64,000 nucleotides of DNA from Tahibacter soli (GTDB lineage: Bacteria; Pseudomonadota; Gammaproteobacteria; Xanthomonadales; Rhodanobacteraceae). The stretch's first letter is position 1. Each line of letters begins with the position of its first letter. The DNA lies in assembly GCF_025717065.2 (NCBI RefSeq), contig NZ_JAOVZO020000019.1, positions 248,001-312,000 on the forward strand. The letters are read 5' to 3'. The notes below the pieces were generated by a model, which did no database searches, was not told the DNA's origin, and saw only the letters and a program-made list of their open reading frames with translations. Below, piece by piece: positions 37,115-46,393 of this stretch. Position numbers and translations under genes: made by a program.

Positions 37115-37396
37115 ATGCCCCGTACCGTTTTCTGCGTCAAACTCCAGCGCGAAGCCGAAGGCCTCGCGTTCGCGCCGTGGCCCGGCGAACTCGGCAAGCG
37201 CGTGTTCGAGTCGGTTTCGAAAGAAGCCTGGGCCGCCTGGCTCGCGCATCAGACCATGCTGATCAACGAAAACCGCCTGTCGCCGCTCGATCCGAAGCAT
37301 CGCGCGTTTCTTCAGACAGAAATGGAAAAGTATTTCTTTGGAGAAGGCTCGGCGGCGCCGGCCGGCTACGTCGCGCCGGAGTCGAGCGGCGACTGA
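37115..37396 (+). CDS. yggX: Probable Fe(2+)-trafficking protein
   Basis: The 93-residue protein starts [17 protein letters not shown] with the conserved Cys7. It continues with YggX features [46 protein letters not shown] and [10 protein letters not shown]. YggX protects Fe-S clusters and is usually linked to mutY, as here. Its last 31 bases overlap the convergent monooxygenase gene. Confidence 0.95.
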   Translation: MPRTVFCVKLQREAEGLAFAPWPGELGKRVFESVSKEAWAAWLAHQTMLINENRLSPLDPKHRAFLQTEMEKYFFGEGSAAPAGYVAPESSGD

Positions 37397-38616
37397 GCCG
37401 CGCCCGCGACGCACGCCGTCGACGACACCGGCACGCGCCGGAACAGTCCGGCCTTGACGCCCGCGAGCACCTTGAGCATCTCGCCGCGCATCAGCGGCGC
37501 GCGGCCGAGCGGCCCGAACAGCGTGTCGCGCAACGCCGCCGCCCAGTCGAGATCCGACTGGAACAGCGGCGTCATCCAGCGGCTCAGAAACTGGTAGATG
37601 CCGACGTGCGAGCGGCGCTCGCGGTCGTAGCGCCCGAGCGCCGCGTCGACGTCGCGCTCGCGCTCGAGCGCCTGCGCGAGGCCGTACGCGTCGCACAGCG
37701 CCATGTTCGCGCCCTGCCCGAGCTGCGGGCTCATCGCATGCGCGGCATCGCCGAGCCACGCGACGCGGCCTTGCGCGAAACGTCTCAGCACCGCGTCGCG
37801 ATAGTGCGCCGGCGCGAACTCGCGCACGTCGACGAGAGTGTCGAGCAGCGGCCGGATCTGCGGCCAGTAGCCGCCGATCTCGTCGCTCAGCGCGTCGAGT
37901 CCGCGTTCGAGCGTCGGCGCGAGGCGATTCGACGGCAGGCTCCAGAACAGGCTGACGCGGCGCTCGGTGTCGCCCTGCCCCGGCAGACGACCGACCGGCA
38001 GGATGCCGGCCATGCGGCTCGCCTTCGCGTAGCGCTGCAGCAGCTCGCCGCGCCATTGCCGCTCGGGATCGGCGCACAGGCACCACAGCGCGCCCCATGG
38101 ATACGGCCGGTCGCGCCGCACGAGTTCCGGCGGTCGCAGCGTCGACGCCGCGCCGCCCGCGACCAGCACGAGATCGTACGGACCGTGACGCGCGCCGCGC
38201 TCGTCGCGCAGTTCGCGCGCGGCGTGGTCGATCGCGACGATCGTCGCGCCGCAATGAAGGTTCGGCGCAAGCTCGGCGTCGCGCAGGATTTCAAACAGCG
38301 CGCCGCGCTGGATGCCCAGGCCGAACCAGGCCGGATCGAGTCCCGCGTAGTGCATGTCGATCACGCGGCGGCCCGACGGCGTGACGCCGAAGAGGCGCGC
38401 GATCGGTTCGCCGCATGCGACGGCGGCATCCGCAAGACCCAGCTCGCCGAGCACGCCCAGACCGGTCGGCTGCAGCAGCAGACCCGCGCCGACCGGACCC
38501 GGCTGCGGCGCGCGTTCGAAAATGTCGAGGCGATGGCCCTGCCGGCGCAGGAAGCGCGCGACCGCCTGGCCGGCGGTGCCGTAGCCGACGATCGCGATAT
38601 CGAGAAGGCGTTCCAT
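37366..38616 (-). CDS. FAD-dependent monooxygenase
   Basis: The 416-residue protein has an FAD-binding GxGxxG variant ([29 protein letters not shown]), [10 protein letters not shown], and the second FAD motif [35 protein letters not shown]. These are those of class A aromatic-ring hydroxylases such as UbiH-like or PHBH-like enzymes. The substrate is unknown. A small C-terminal extension covers the 3' end of yggX. Confidence 0.9.
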   Translation of the reverse strand: MERLLDIAIVGYGTAGQAVARFLRRQGHRLDIFERAPQPGPVGAGLLLQPTGLGVLGELGLADAAVACGEPIARLFGVTPSGRRVIDMHYAGLDPAWFGLGIQRGALFEILRDAELAPNLHCGATIVAIDHAARELRDERGARHGPYDLVLVAGGAASTLRPPELVRRDRPYPWGALWCLCADPERQWRGELLQRYAKASRMAGILPVGRLPGQGDTERRVSLFWSLPSNRLAPTLERGLDALSDEIGGYWPQIRPLLDTLVDVREFAPAHYRDAVLRRFAQGRVAWLGDAAHAMSPQLGQGANMALCDAYGLAQALERERDVDAALGRYDRERRSHVGIYQFLSRWMTPLFQSDLDWAAALRDTLFGPLGRAPLMRGEMLKVLAGVKAGLFRRVPVSSTACVAGAAQSPLDSGAT

Positions 38617-38654
38617 GCGCCGGCGAGCTTACCCACGCGGCGCGGTCCGCACCA

Positions 38655-39086
38655 TCAGCGCGCGGCGGCCTTCTCGCGCGCGGTCTGCGCCTTTTCCTCG
38701 GCGCGCAGCGCCTTGTAGTCGATCGGCTGTATCGACCCGATCATGCAGCGGTCGCGGCCGGCGAGCACGTGGTCGAACTTCGTGCTGACGCGGTGCTGGC
38801 CGTTCGAGGTCAGCGCGATCGCTTTCGCCCAAGGCAGTTCGACGCAGGGCGGTCGCACCTTGATCAGCCACACGGTGTTGACGCCGGTCCACACCGCGAC
38901 CGCCTCGTCGCCGAAAGCTTCGTAGCGCACGAGCCGCCAGAACGGCATGTCGTCGACGGGCGAACCCGCGTGACGTTCGTAGAACGCGAGCCGTTCCTTT
39001 TCTCGATCGGTGGAAGCGTGCGCCGACGACGCGGCGGCAAGCGCGGCGACGGCGATGCAGGCGGCGGCGAGGATGTGGCGAGTCAT
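38655..39086 (-). CDS. Periplasmic DUF6491-like protein
   Basis: The 143-residue product has a signal peptide (HILAAACIAVAALAAASSAHA), a domain with PFWRLVRYEAFGDEAVAVWTG and LIKVRPPCVELPWAKAIALTS, and a terminal region RDRCMIGSIQPIDYKALRAEEKAQ with a conserved Cys. The CxIxxIxxxD pattern resembles DUF6491 proteins of Xanthomonadales, but I am only moderately sure. It lies downstream of the blaI-blaR1-like pair, separated by a hairpin. Confidence 0.7.
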   Translation of the reverse strand: MTRHILAAACIAVAALAAASSAHASTDREKERLAFYERHAGSPVDDMPFWRLVRYEAFGDEAVAVWTGVNTVWLIKVRPPCVELPWAKAIALTSNGQHRVSTKFDHVLAGRDRCMIGSIQPIDYKALRAEEKAQTAREKAAAR

Positions 39087-39104
39087 GTCGGGTCTCCGGA
39101 CGAG

Positions 39105-39132
39105 CGGTTCGTCTGCCGCAACAGACGAACCG
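39105..39132 (-). terminator. Hairpin between blaR1-like and DUF6491-like genes
   Basis: CGGTTCGTCTG/CAGACGAACCG is a perfect 11-bp stem with a 6-nt loop, 52 bp beyond the blaR1-like stop. It lacks a U-tract and may be a terminator or attenuator ahead of the next gene. Confidence 0.45.
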
Positions 39133-39184
39133 CGAGAGCCATAGAGTCGCACGACCTGCGTTACGGTTCAGCCGACGGTAGGGA

Positions 39185-41542
39185 TCAGCTGCGCGTGAAA
39201 CCCGCGGCGCGCTCGACCTGCTCGCGCTCGAAATCGGACATCTTCTGCGCGATCGCCATGTAGCGCGCCTGCACCGCGTCGTCGCGCGGCATCGTTTTCG
39301 CCAGCGCGATCATGATCGTCCGGCGCTCGTAGTCCGAGCCGATCTCTTCGACCGCGTCGAGCACGGCGAGCGTGCCGTCGCGTTCGAGCTTGCCGGCGCG
39401 CACGAGCGCCATCAGCGCTTCGCGCTGTTCGTAGTCCGAACCGAGCGCCTTGCACGCCGCGGCGTACGGCACCGCCAGGCGTTCGGCGTCGCGCGTATGC
39501 GCCGCGGCCGTGCGCAGGATCTCGCGGCGCTCGTAGTCCGAATCGAGCGCGGTACTCGCGCCGATGACTTCGACGAGCAGGTCGTCGCCGTCGTACACGT
39601 CGATCATCGCGGTCAGCGCGCGGCGGCGCTCGTAGTCCGAATCCATCGCCAGCGCCGACTTCATCCACGCGCGGCGCAGGTCGGCGTGCGGCGCGATCTG
39701 CGCCACCGCTTCGCTCAGCACTTCGGCGCGCTCGTAGTCGCTGCCGATCGCGCCGGCAATTTTCAACAATGTCTCCAGGCCGGGCTTGTCCAGTTTCTGC
39801 TTCGCGAGCGCGGCGGACATCACGTTGCGGCGCTCGTAGTCCGACTCGATCGTCGCGGTGAGCTTCAGCGTGTCGTCGACTTCCTCGGTGCCGAGCTTGT
39901 AGTTGCCGATCAGCGTGCGCAGGTACAAGCCGCGCGCATGATCCGAGCCGATCTGCGTGACTTCGGCGAGCACTGCCGATGCGCCGCCGGCCTTGTAGAT
40001 GCGGTCGACGCGAGCGACGGCGTCGATGCCGGCCTCGCGCATCATGCGCGGGATGATCGTCGAGAGCCATTGCTTCGCGTCGGCGTCGATCGGCCGCTCG
40101 GCGCCGTCGCGCCAGTAGCGCCTGGCGATGCCGTTGTCGCCGTTCGCGTACTCGACGCGGTGCGTCACGCCGCCGGCTTCTTCCTCGAGCGACACCGTGC
40201 CGTCGCCGTCGATCGCGGCGATGTCGGTTTCGTCGGCGTTGAAGGTGACCTTGGTCGTGGCCTTGTAGTCGAGCTTGCGCTCGGGCGTGCGCAGCTTGAT
40301 GCGCGTGGCGCCGTCGTCGTCCTCGATGTGCAGCGACATCTGCGTGCTCGTCTTGGACGAGCTGACGTCGGCATTGGTGACGCGGATGCGCTCGCCGGCG
40401 TGCGACAGCGTCGGCGAAAACGCCGGCAGCAGCACGGCGGCGGCGGTCACCGCGGCGGCGCCGAACGCGCGCGCGGCGGCGGAAACACGGGAACTCGTCA
40501 CGGGAACTCCTTCGAGCAGTCGCTCGGCACGTTGCATGAGGGGCGAGCGCGGCGACGCCATGGCGACCGCGAACGCGTTGTAGTGAATCGGATCGCGCGC
40601 TTCGAGGCAGCGCACGAGGCAGGACGCGAGCGGTCGACCGTCGCCGAGCGCGCGCGCCGCGGCGGCGTCGCATTCGAGTTCGGCGATCGCATCGAGCCGG
40701 CGCAGCGCGAGGCCGACGAACGGCACCGCGCAGAACAGCGCGTGCCACACGGCGAACGCGACGCGCCACTGCGGATCGCGGCGGCGGATGTGCCACAGCT
40801 CGTGCGCGAGCATGGCGCGGCGCTCGTCGGCCGGCAGCGCGAGCGTCCAGTCCGGCACGAGGATGCGGCGGCCGGGCGTCGCGAGCGGCCCGGAAATCGC
40901 CGTCGACACGGACAGCCGCGGCGCCGGCATGTCGAACGTCGCGCTGAGCGCGGCGAGGTCGTACGCGAGATCGCCGCGCACGACCGGTTCGGCGTCGCGG
41001 TGCAGCCGGCGCAGCGCGACGAGCGACCGCACCAGCCGCGCGAGCAGCAGCAGACTCGCGGCCAGCCAGCCGGCGAGCACGAGCGCGCCCCAGTGCGACA
41101 TCGTCCATTCCCACGCGCCGACGACGAACGAGGCGTCGTCGGATGCATCGGCCGTCACGACGACCGCGGGTTCCGTCGCAATGCTCGTGGCGGCAACGAC
41201 GGGCGACGACGATTTCGCGACCGATTTCTTCGGCGCATCGCTAGCGGCGGCGACGGCAGGCGCCCGAACGGCACGCTGCGCGGCCGGCGCGGACAACACT
41301 TCGATCGATGCCTCGCCGCGACCGACGGGCCATTGGCCGGCGAGCGGCCGCGCGGCGAGCGCGAGCTGCAGGCAGGCGCTGAGCGCACCGCCGAACAACG
41401 CGACGCGCCACGACCATTCGCGCAGCGCGGCGGCCCTGACGAGGCCTGCGCGTTCGAGCAGCCAGACGAGGCCGAGCAGCAGCGCCCCGTGCAGCGCGGC
41501 GGTCAGCGCGAAAGCCGTATAAGGCAACAGGGTCTCGCTCAC
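39185..41542 (-). CDS. BlaR1/M56-type sensor protease with SDYER helical repeats
   Basis: The 785-residue protein has N-terminal membrane helices, a Ser/Ala-rich loop and an M56 peptidase domain with HELWH (residues 247-251) and a downstream AELECDAAAA glutamate ligand. After a further helix (AAAVTAAAVLLPAF), the extracytoplasmic part holds a domain of about 150 residues. It is followed by six SDYER/SDYEQ units and a final SDFER, spaced 33-34 residues apart, plus an earlier SDHAR. Classical BlaR1 carries a penicillin-binding domain there instead, so the signal sensed is likely different. The GTG start overlaps the blaI stop (GTGA). Signal-triggered cleavage of the BlaI-like repressor is inferred from the family. 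Confidence 0.9.
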   Translation of the reverse strand: MSETLLPYTAFALTAALHGALLLGLVWLLERAGLVRAAALREWSWRVALFGGALSACLQLALAARPLAGQWPVGRGEASIEVLSAPAAQRAVRAPAVAAASDAPKKSVAKSSSPVVAATSIATEPAVVVTADASDDASFVVGAWEWTMSHWGALVLAGWLAASLLLLARLVRSLVALRRLHRDAEPVVRGDLAYDLAALSATFDMPAPRLSVSTAISGPLATPGRRILVPDWTLALPADERRAMLAHELWHIRRRDPQWRVAFAVWHALFCAVPFVGLALRRLDAIAELECDAAAARALGDGRPLASCLVRCLEARDPIHYNAFAVAMASPRSPLMQRAERLLEGVPVTSSRVSAAARAFGAAAVTAAAVLLPAFSPTLSHAGERIRVTNADVSSSKTSTQMSLHIEDDDGATRIKLRTPERKLDYKATTKVTFNADETDIAAIDGDGTVSLEEEAGGVTHRVEYANGDNGIARRYWRDGAERPIDADAKQWLSTIIPRMMREAGIDAVARVDRIYKAGGASAVLAEVTQIGSDHARGLYLRTLIGNYKLGTEEVDDTLKLTATIESDYERRNVMSAALAKQKLDKPGLETLLKIAGAIGSDYERAEVLSEAVAQIAPHADLRRAWMKSALAMDSDYERRRALTAMIDVYDGDDLLVEVIGASTALDSDYERREILRTAAAHTRDAERLAVPYAAACKALGSDYEQREALMALVRAGKLERDGTLAVLDAVEEIGSDYERRTIMIALAKTMPRDDAVQARYMAIAQKMSDFEREQVERAAGFTRS

Positions 41543-41934
41543 GTTCCGTCCTCCCCGGCGGCGGCTTTCAGGCGTTTGCGCAGGCGGTCGAGATCGCCCG
41601 GCGCGATTTCCGATTCGTCGACGAGATGCGAGACGAGCGCGCGCGCATCGCCGCCGAACAGCGACGACAACAGGTCCGCGACCATCGAACGGCGCACGTC
41701 GGGCTCGCTGACGAGCGCGCGGTAGTACAGCTGGCGGCCGTCGCGGCGCATCGCGACGACGCCGCGCTTTTCCAGGCGCGTGAGCAATGTGGCGACGGTG
41801 GTGTGCTTCAGGCCGCGCTCGGCCGCGAGCACCTCGGCGACGTCGGCCGTGCTCGGCTCGCCGCGTTCCCACAATACGCGCATCACCGCGATCTGCAGAT
41901 CGCTCAGCGCGACGTCCTGTTTCTTCCCCGCCAT
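41539..41934 (-). CDS. blaI: BlaI/MecI-family transcriptional repressor
   Basis: The 131-residue protein has the penicillinase-repressor winged helix: LSDLQIAVMRVLWERGEPSTADVAEVLAAERGLKHTTVATLLTRLEKRGVVAMRRDGRQLYYRALVS. A C-terminal helical dimerisation region follows (SLFGGDARALVSHLVDES). It should bind the dyad immediately upstream of its own gene and be inactivated by proteolysis through the overlapping BlaR1-like sensor. No beta-lactamase gene is seen nearby. Confidence 0.94.
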   Translation of the reverse strand: MAGKKQDVALSDLQIAVMRVLWERGEPSTADVAEVLAAERGLKHTTVATLLTRLEKRGVVAMRRDGRQLYYRALVSEPDVRRSMVADLLSSLFGGDARALVSHLVDESEIAPGDLDRLRKRLKAAAGEDGT

Positions 41935-41943
41935 GGCCCACCT

Positions 41944-41971
41944 CTACACGTGTCGTACTACATGTGTAGTA
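41944..41971. promoter_or_regulatory. BlaI-type operator
   Basis: TACTACA-TG-TGTAGTA (41956-41971) is a perfect 7+7 dyad matching the TACA/TGTA core of BlaI and MecI operators. A second CTACAC...GTGTAG pairing (41944-41969) overlaps it. It lies 10-22 bp before the blaI start, as expected for autorepression. Confidence 0.75.
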
Positions 41972-42122
41972 GAAACGCATCGACGACGCAACAGGCGGAA
42001 AGTCATGGTCGGCGCGCACGCGCGACTGGACGCGCCGAAGGCCTTGACTAAGACGAGGCCGATCGGTTTAATACGCGGCTCCGCTGCAGCGCCTCCGTCG
42101 CTGCGCAAGCAACACCCTCCCT

Positions 42123-42198
42123 GGCCGGGTAGCTCAGTTGGTAGAGCAGGGGATTGAAAATCCCCGTGTCGGCGGTTCGATTCCGTCCCCGGCCACCA
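42123..42198 (+). tRNA. tRNA-Phe (GAA)
   Basis: The 76-nt sequence folds as a canonical cloverleaf: acceptor GGCCGGG/CCCGGCC, D-arm with AGCTCAGTTGGTAGAGC, anticodon stem GGGGA/TCCCC with loop TTGAAAA (anticodon GAA), T-arm with GGTTCGATTCC, and an encoded CCA end. No integrase or displaced att copy is visible beside it. Confidence 0.97.
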
Positions 42199-42585
42199 TT
42201 TCCAAGTATCCCCAAAGCGAGTCGCACGGAATCTGCACGGAATTCTTCGTGCCGAAGGCGCGCGCGCCGCGATGCCCGTGTCCTGCGTCCCGGCCGGACG
42301 CTTGAATCGGCTTTCGCGGTCTCCGTCTTTCTCGGATGGCCGCGTGTCGGAGGTTTTGCGGTGCTGCGTCTGTTTGCTCGACTGCACCGATAGCGGCGAG
42401 CATCGAAGATCGTTGCCTACCGGCGCGATCGTGGCTTTCGCATCCGCAAAGACCACTTCGTCGCAATGTTTACTGCGACATCGACAGGATTCGCCCGCGG
42501 AACTTCCCTCGCCGCGCGAACTCCGAATATCGCCGCCGCAGGCATGCCCGTCACGGCGCGCGACGCCCACCGCTCGGAGAAAATC
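42199..42585. other. Region between tRNA-Phe and the pseudopilin gene
   Basis: About 390 bp without a supported gene. Open frames here have poor composition. It may hold the pseudopilin promoter; no phage remnant or repeat is recognised. Confidence 0.4.
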
Positions 42586-43017
42586 ATGCGATTCGTTCAA
42601 ACGAAGCGCGGCGCATCCCGCCGCGCGGCGGGCTTCAGCCTGCTCGAAATGCTCGCCGTGATCGTGCTGATAGGCATCGTCGCCGGCATCGTGGCCGCCA
42701 GGATCGGCCCATCGTTCGACTCCGGCAAGACCAAAGCAGGCAAGGCGCAGCTCGACAAGCTCGCGGCCGTGATCGACCGTTACACGCTCGACCAGGGCGC
42801 GCTGCCTCAGAAGCTCGACGATCTCGTGGCAAAACCGTCGACGGCAAAGCAGTGGAACGGCGCGTACGCAAAACCGAGCGATCTCGTCGACCCCTACGGC
42901 CATGCGTTCGTCTATCGCGCACCCGGCGAACACGGCGACTACGACCTCGTGTTTCTCGGCAAGGACGGCAAGCCCGGCGGCGAGAATTTCGATACCGACT
43001 TCGGCAATTGGCATTGA
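42586..43017 (+). CDS. GspG-like type II secretion major pseudopilin
   Basis: The 143-residue protein has a basic leader and the prepilin-peptidase site AGFSLLEMLAVIVLIGIVAGIVAARI, with Gly before Phe and Glu at +5. The C-terminal GspG domain follows: LDKLAAVIDRYTLDQGALPQKLDDLVA, DLVDPYGHAFVYRAPGEHGDYDLVFLGKDGKPGGE, the usual calcium-binding GspG end. CTCGGAGA precedes the start. It is not in a gsp operon, so it may be an accessory pseudopilin. Confidence 0.88.
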   Translation: MRFVQTKRGASRRAAGFSLLEMLAVIVLIGIVAGIVAARIGPSFDSGKTKAGKAQLDKLAAVIDRYTLDQGALPQKLDDLVAKPSTAKQWNGAYAKPSDLVDPYGHAFVYRAPGEHGDYDLVFLGKDGKPGGENFDTDFGNWH

Positions 43018-43128
43018 TCGTCGCGCGCCACGGCTGGCGCGGGCCGCGCCTGTCGCGGTAGCGTTGCGCGCAGCGCGTGCCGCAATCGCAGAGCGGCGTG
43101 CCCTCCTCGTCCGCTGCCGGAATCCGCC

Positions 43129-44136
43129 ATGCGTCTTGCGTCGCTCGTCGTTCTGCTCGTTCCTTCGTTCGCGTTCGCACAGCAATCGGTCACCACCGGC
43201 GCCGGCCTCGACTACATGCCCTCGGTCATCCGCGCGGACGACGGCACGATCCGCGTCGCGTTCGAACGGCTGAATCCGTCGACGCTGTCGGGCGACCTGT
43301 GGACCGTGCATTCGAGCGACGCCGGCGCGACGTGGAGCACGCCGACGATCGCCGTCGCGACCGCGTCGAACGAGCGGCATCCCGCGCTCGTGCAACTGGG
43401 CGACGGATCGTACGTGCTGTTCTTTCTCCACGGCGCGAGCGCCGCGTCGAGCTTTCGCATTCATCGCGCGACGTCGCCGGACGGCATGGCGTTCAGCGAT
43501 CTCGGCGCGATCGCGCTCGGCTGGGCGACGGGCGGCGAGATCAATCCGCACGTCGTGCGGCATCCCGACGGCACGCTGACGATGAGCTACCAGCGCCTCG
43601 GCACCGGCGGCAGCTACGTCGCGCAGTCGACCGACGGCGGCGCGACCTGGGACACGCTGCGCACCGTCATCGCCGCCGACGGCCTGCTGCCGCGCATCGC
43701 GTTTCGCGCGAGCGACGGGAAGTATCTCGCGACCTATCAGGTCGGCCCGTCGCCGCTCGCGCTGTACGCGAAGACGACGACGAACGTGCGCGACTGGTCC
43801 GGCGCGGCGCAGGATTTCGCGGTCGACGGCGACAACCACGACTCGCTGCCGGTCGCGATGCCGGACGGCGCGTTCGCGGTGTTCTACATCCACGCGAACG
43901 ACGGCCAGTACGACGTGTATTCGCGGCGTTCGAGCGACGGGGCCGCGTTCGAGGCGCCGCTCGCGCACGTCGTCTCCGACGCCGACGACGTCGAGCCGCA
44001 CCCGCTCGCCGGCACGTCGGCGAACACGGTCGAGCTGTACTGGGGCAGCGCGGCGTCGGGTTCGGACTACGACATCCTGCGCCTGCCCGACGTACCGGTC
44101 GGCGAGGCGATCTTCGCCGACGGGTTCGACGGCTGA
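43129..44136 (+). CDS. Secreted BNR/Asp-box (sialidase-like) propeller with DGF tail
   Basis: The 335-residue protein has a short signal peptide (MRLASLVVLLVPSFAFAQ) and repeated Asp-box motifs (SSDAGATWS, STDGGATWD) in a six-bladed-propeller-like pattern (HPALVQLGDGSYVLFFLHG; NPHVVRHPDGTLTMSYQRL). Sialidase catalytic residues cannot be confirmed, so it may be a non-catalytic propeller. It ends in VGEAIFADGFDG, the window's shared C-terminal motif with an extra Gly. Confidence 0.88.
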   Translation: MRLASLVVLLVPSFAFAQQSVTTGAGLDYMPSVIRADDGTIRVAFERLNPSTLSGDLWTVHSSDAGATWSTPTIAVATASNERHPALVQLGDGSYVLFFLHGASAASSFRIHRATSPDGMAFSDLGAIALGWATGGEINPHVVRHPDGTLTMSYQRLGTGGSYVAQSTDGGATWDTLRTVIAADGLLPRIAFRASDGKYLATYQVGPSPLALYAKTTTNVRDWSGAAQDFAVDGDNHDSLPVAMPDGAFAVFYIHANDGQYDVYSRRSSDGAAFEAPLAHVVSDADDVEPHPLAGTSANTVELYWGSAASGSDYDILRLPDVPVGEAIFADGFDG

Positions 44137-44163
44137 GCGGCAGCGGAAAGCGGCAACGAACCG

Positions 44164-44493
44164 TCAGCCGCGAGCGACCAGCCGCATGCCGGTCGCGGCG
44201 ACGACGAACGCGTCCGCGCCGACGAGGCTCACCTGCTCGCCGGTCGACAGGCGGTACATCGGGACGAGCCGCACCTTTGCCGCACCGGGGATGCGGCGCT
44301 CGACCGTGTACTTCTCGACAATGTGCGAATTTCCGTCTTCGTCGACGGCGGCGATTTTCGAAAGAACGGCTACTGCGGACTTCACGAACTTCCCTTGCAC
44401 TTCCGGCGCGATCGCGCCGGGCCGAGTTTGCACGATATCGCCGTCGCGTTGGAGCGTCGCGGACCGCGCCGTTCGCGGCTCCCGCAGTCGCAT
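44164..44493 (-). CDS. Small hypothetical protein
   Basis: This 109-residue frame reads as soluble and mixed: GKFVKSAVAVLSKIAAVDEDGNSH and RRIPGAAKVRLVPMYRLSTGEQVSLVG. Composition is less Arg-rich than shadow frames, and the C-terminal half looks protein-like. No family is recognised and there is no signal peptide. It is divergent from the AraC regulator, whose start lies only 14 bp away, so their promoters would overlap the coding regions. Confidence 0.5.
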   Translation of the reverse strand: MRLREPRTARSATLQRDGDIVQTRPGAIAPEVQGKFVKSAVAVLSKIAAVDEDGNSHIVEKYTVERRIPGAAKVRLVPMYRLSTGEQVSLVGADAFVVAATGMRLVARG

Positions 44494-44507
44494 GCGATCA
44501 TGCCGCC

Positions 44508-45320
44508 ATGCACGACCCGTCGTCCCTCGAACATCTGAGCGATCGCGCCGAATTCCGCCGCCGTCCGCATCGGCCCGGCGTCGAGCTGTATCGCGCGCAC
44601 ATCGTGCGCCACGCGTTCGAACCGCATACGCACGACGGCTTCGGCCTCGGCGCGATCGAGTCCGGCGTCGAGCGGTTTCGCTATCGCGGCGCCGATCATC
44701 TCGCGCCGCCCGGCGCGCTCGTCTGCATGAATCCCGACGAGTTGCACACCGGCCACGCCGAGACGGAAGGCGGCTGGCGCTATCGCATGGTCTACGTCGA
44801 TCGCGCGGCGGCCGAAGAGGTCATGGGCGAGCGCGACTGGTGGTTCGCCGACGCGGTGCGGATGCGCCCGCACGAAGCGCGACGCGTCACCGCGCTGCTC
44901 GACGCCCTGTGGCAGGCGCGCGAGCCGCTCGCTTACGACGACCTGCTGCTGTCGCTGCTGCAGACGTTTCGCCCGCATGCTCGCATCCGGCCGGCATCGA
45001 CGGAACCGGCGGGCCGCTTCGCGCCGGTCGTCGACTACCTGCGCGAACATCTCGCGCGGCGGATCACGACCGACGAACTCGCCGCCGTCGCTGGCCTGAG
45101 TCCGTTTCATTTTCTGCGCAGCTTCCGGCGCAGCTACGACGCGACGCCGCAACAGGTGCTGATGGCGCTGCGTCTCGACGCCGCGAAGCGACAGCTCGCC
45201 GCCGGCACGGCGCCGGCCGACGTCGCCGCCGACACCGGCCTCGCCGACCAGGCGCATCTCACGCGCGCGTTCGCGCGCCGCTACGGCGTCACGCCGGCGC
45301 GCTACCAGCGTCAGCGGTAG
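44508..45320 (+). CDS. AraC-family transcriptional regulator
   Basis: The 270-residue protein has an AraC-type cupin ligand domain (HAFEPHTHDGFGLGAIESG, APPGALVCMNPDELHTGHAE) and two C-terminal helix-turn-helix motifs. These are TDELAAVAGLSPFHFLRSFRRSYDATPQQVLMALR and APADVAADTGLADQAHLTRAFARRYGVTPARYQRQ. It is followed by a DMT exporter 55 bp downstream, which it probably regulates, a common pairing. Confidence 0.93.
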   Translation: MHDPSSLEHLSDRAEFRRRPHRPGVELYRAHIVRHAFEPHTHDGFGLGAIESGVERFRYRGADHLAPPGALVCMNPDELHTGHAETEGGWRYRMVYVDRAAAEEVMGERDWWFADAVRMRPHEARRVTALLDALWQAREPLAYDDLLLSLLQTFRPHARIRPASTEPAGRFAPVVDYLREHLARRITTDELAAVAGLSPFHFLRSFRRSYDATPQQVLMALRLDAAKRQLAAGTAPADVAADTGLADQAHLTRAFARRYGVTPARYQRQR

Positions 45321-45375
45321 CCGCGACAGCAATCCGGTTCAAGACGCCTCGCGCGCGCCGCCTTAGCGTGCCGCC

Positions 45376-46329
45376 ATGGCTATCGGCATTCTCTACGCAC
45401 TCATCGCGGGCCTGATCTGGGGCCTCGTTTTCGTCGGGCCGCTGCTCCTGCCCGAATATCCGGCCGCGCTGCAGTCGTTCGGCCGCTACGTCGCGTTCGG
45501 CCTGATCGCGCTGCCGCTCGCGTGGTTCGACCGCAAGGCGCTCAGGCGTCTGCGCCGCGCCGACTGGATCGAAGCGCTCAGGCTCACCGCGATCGGCAAC
45601 CTCCTGTACTACGTCTGCGTCGCCAGCGCGATCCAGCGCGCCGGCGCGCCGCTGCCGACGGTGATCGTCGGCGCGCTGCCGGTCGCGATCGCGATCGGCG
45701 CGAACCTGCGCGGCGGCGCGCACGACGGCCGCATGCCGTGGCGACGCCTGGCGCCGTCGCTGCTCCTGATCGCGCTCGGCATCGCCTGCGTCAACGCGGT
45801 GGAACTCGACGCGCTGCGGCGCGACGCCGGCGCCGACCTCGCGCGCTACGCGTCCGGCGCGGCGCTCGCGTTCGTCGCGATGGCCGCGTGGACGTGGTAC
45901 GCGCTGCGCAACGCCGACTGGCTGCGCGCGAACGCCGCTCACGGCCCGGGCACGTGGGCGACCGCCCAGGGACTCGTGACGCTGCCGCTGGCGCTCGCCG
46001 GATATGCCGCGTTGTGGATATGGATGCACCTGCGCGGCGACGCGTTCGCGATGCCGTTCGGACCGCGGCCCGGCGCGTTCGTCGCGCTGATGGTCACGAT
46101 CGGTCTGCTCGCGTCGTGGGTCGGCACGATGTGCTGGAACCGCGCGAGCCAGCGGCTGCCGACATCGCTCGTCGGGCAGCTGATCGTGTTCGAAACGCTG
46201 GCCGCCCTCGCCTATGCGTATCTGCGCGCGGGCCACATGCCGGCCGCGACAACGCTATGCGGCGTGGGCCTCCTGATCGCCGGCGTGGTATGGGCCGTGC
46301 GCGCGAAGGCGCCGCCGACGCACGCGTGA
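45376..46329 (+). CDS. EamA/DMT-family transporter
   Basis: The 317-residue protein has about ten hydrophobic helices arranged as two EamA repeats (GILYALIAGLIWGLVFVGPLLLP; LTAIGNLLYYVCVASAIQRAGAPLPTVIVGALPVAIAIG; and later GLLASWVGTMCWNRASQRLPTSLVGQLIVFETLAALAYAYL). Such proteins export amino acids or other metabolites. The substrate is unknown; the upstream AraC gene suggests inducible expression. Confidence 0.92.
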   Translation: MAIGILYALIAGLIWGLVFVGPLLLPEYPAALQSFGRYVAFGLIALPLAWFDRKALRRLRRADWIEALRLTAIGNLLYYVCVASAIQRAGAPLPTVIVGALPVAIAIGANLRGGAHDGRMPWRRLAPSLLLIALGIACVNAVELDALRRDAGADLARYASGAALAFVAMAAWTWYALRNADWLRANAAHGPGTWATAQGLVTLPLALAGYAALWIWMHLRGDAFAMPFGPRPGAFVALMVTIGLLASWVGTMCWNRASQRLPTSLVGQLIVFETLAALAYAYLRAGHMPAATTLCGVGLLIAGVVWAVRAKAPPTHA

Positions 46330-46393
46330 CCCACGGCGTTCGCGCGTGTCGCGATCGGTGAGATCGCGCCGTGCAGAATACGTAGCGAGCGCA

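Noticed and set aside
42123..42585. tRNA-Phe as an integration site
   Set aside because: No integrase, phage gene or repeated tRNA 3' end is visible on either side.
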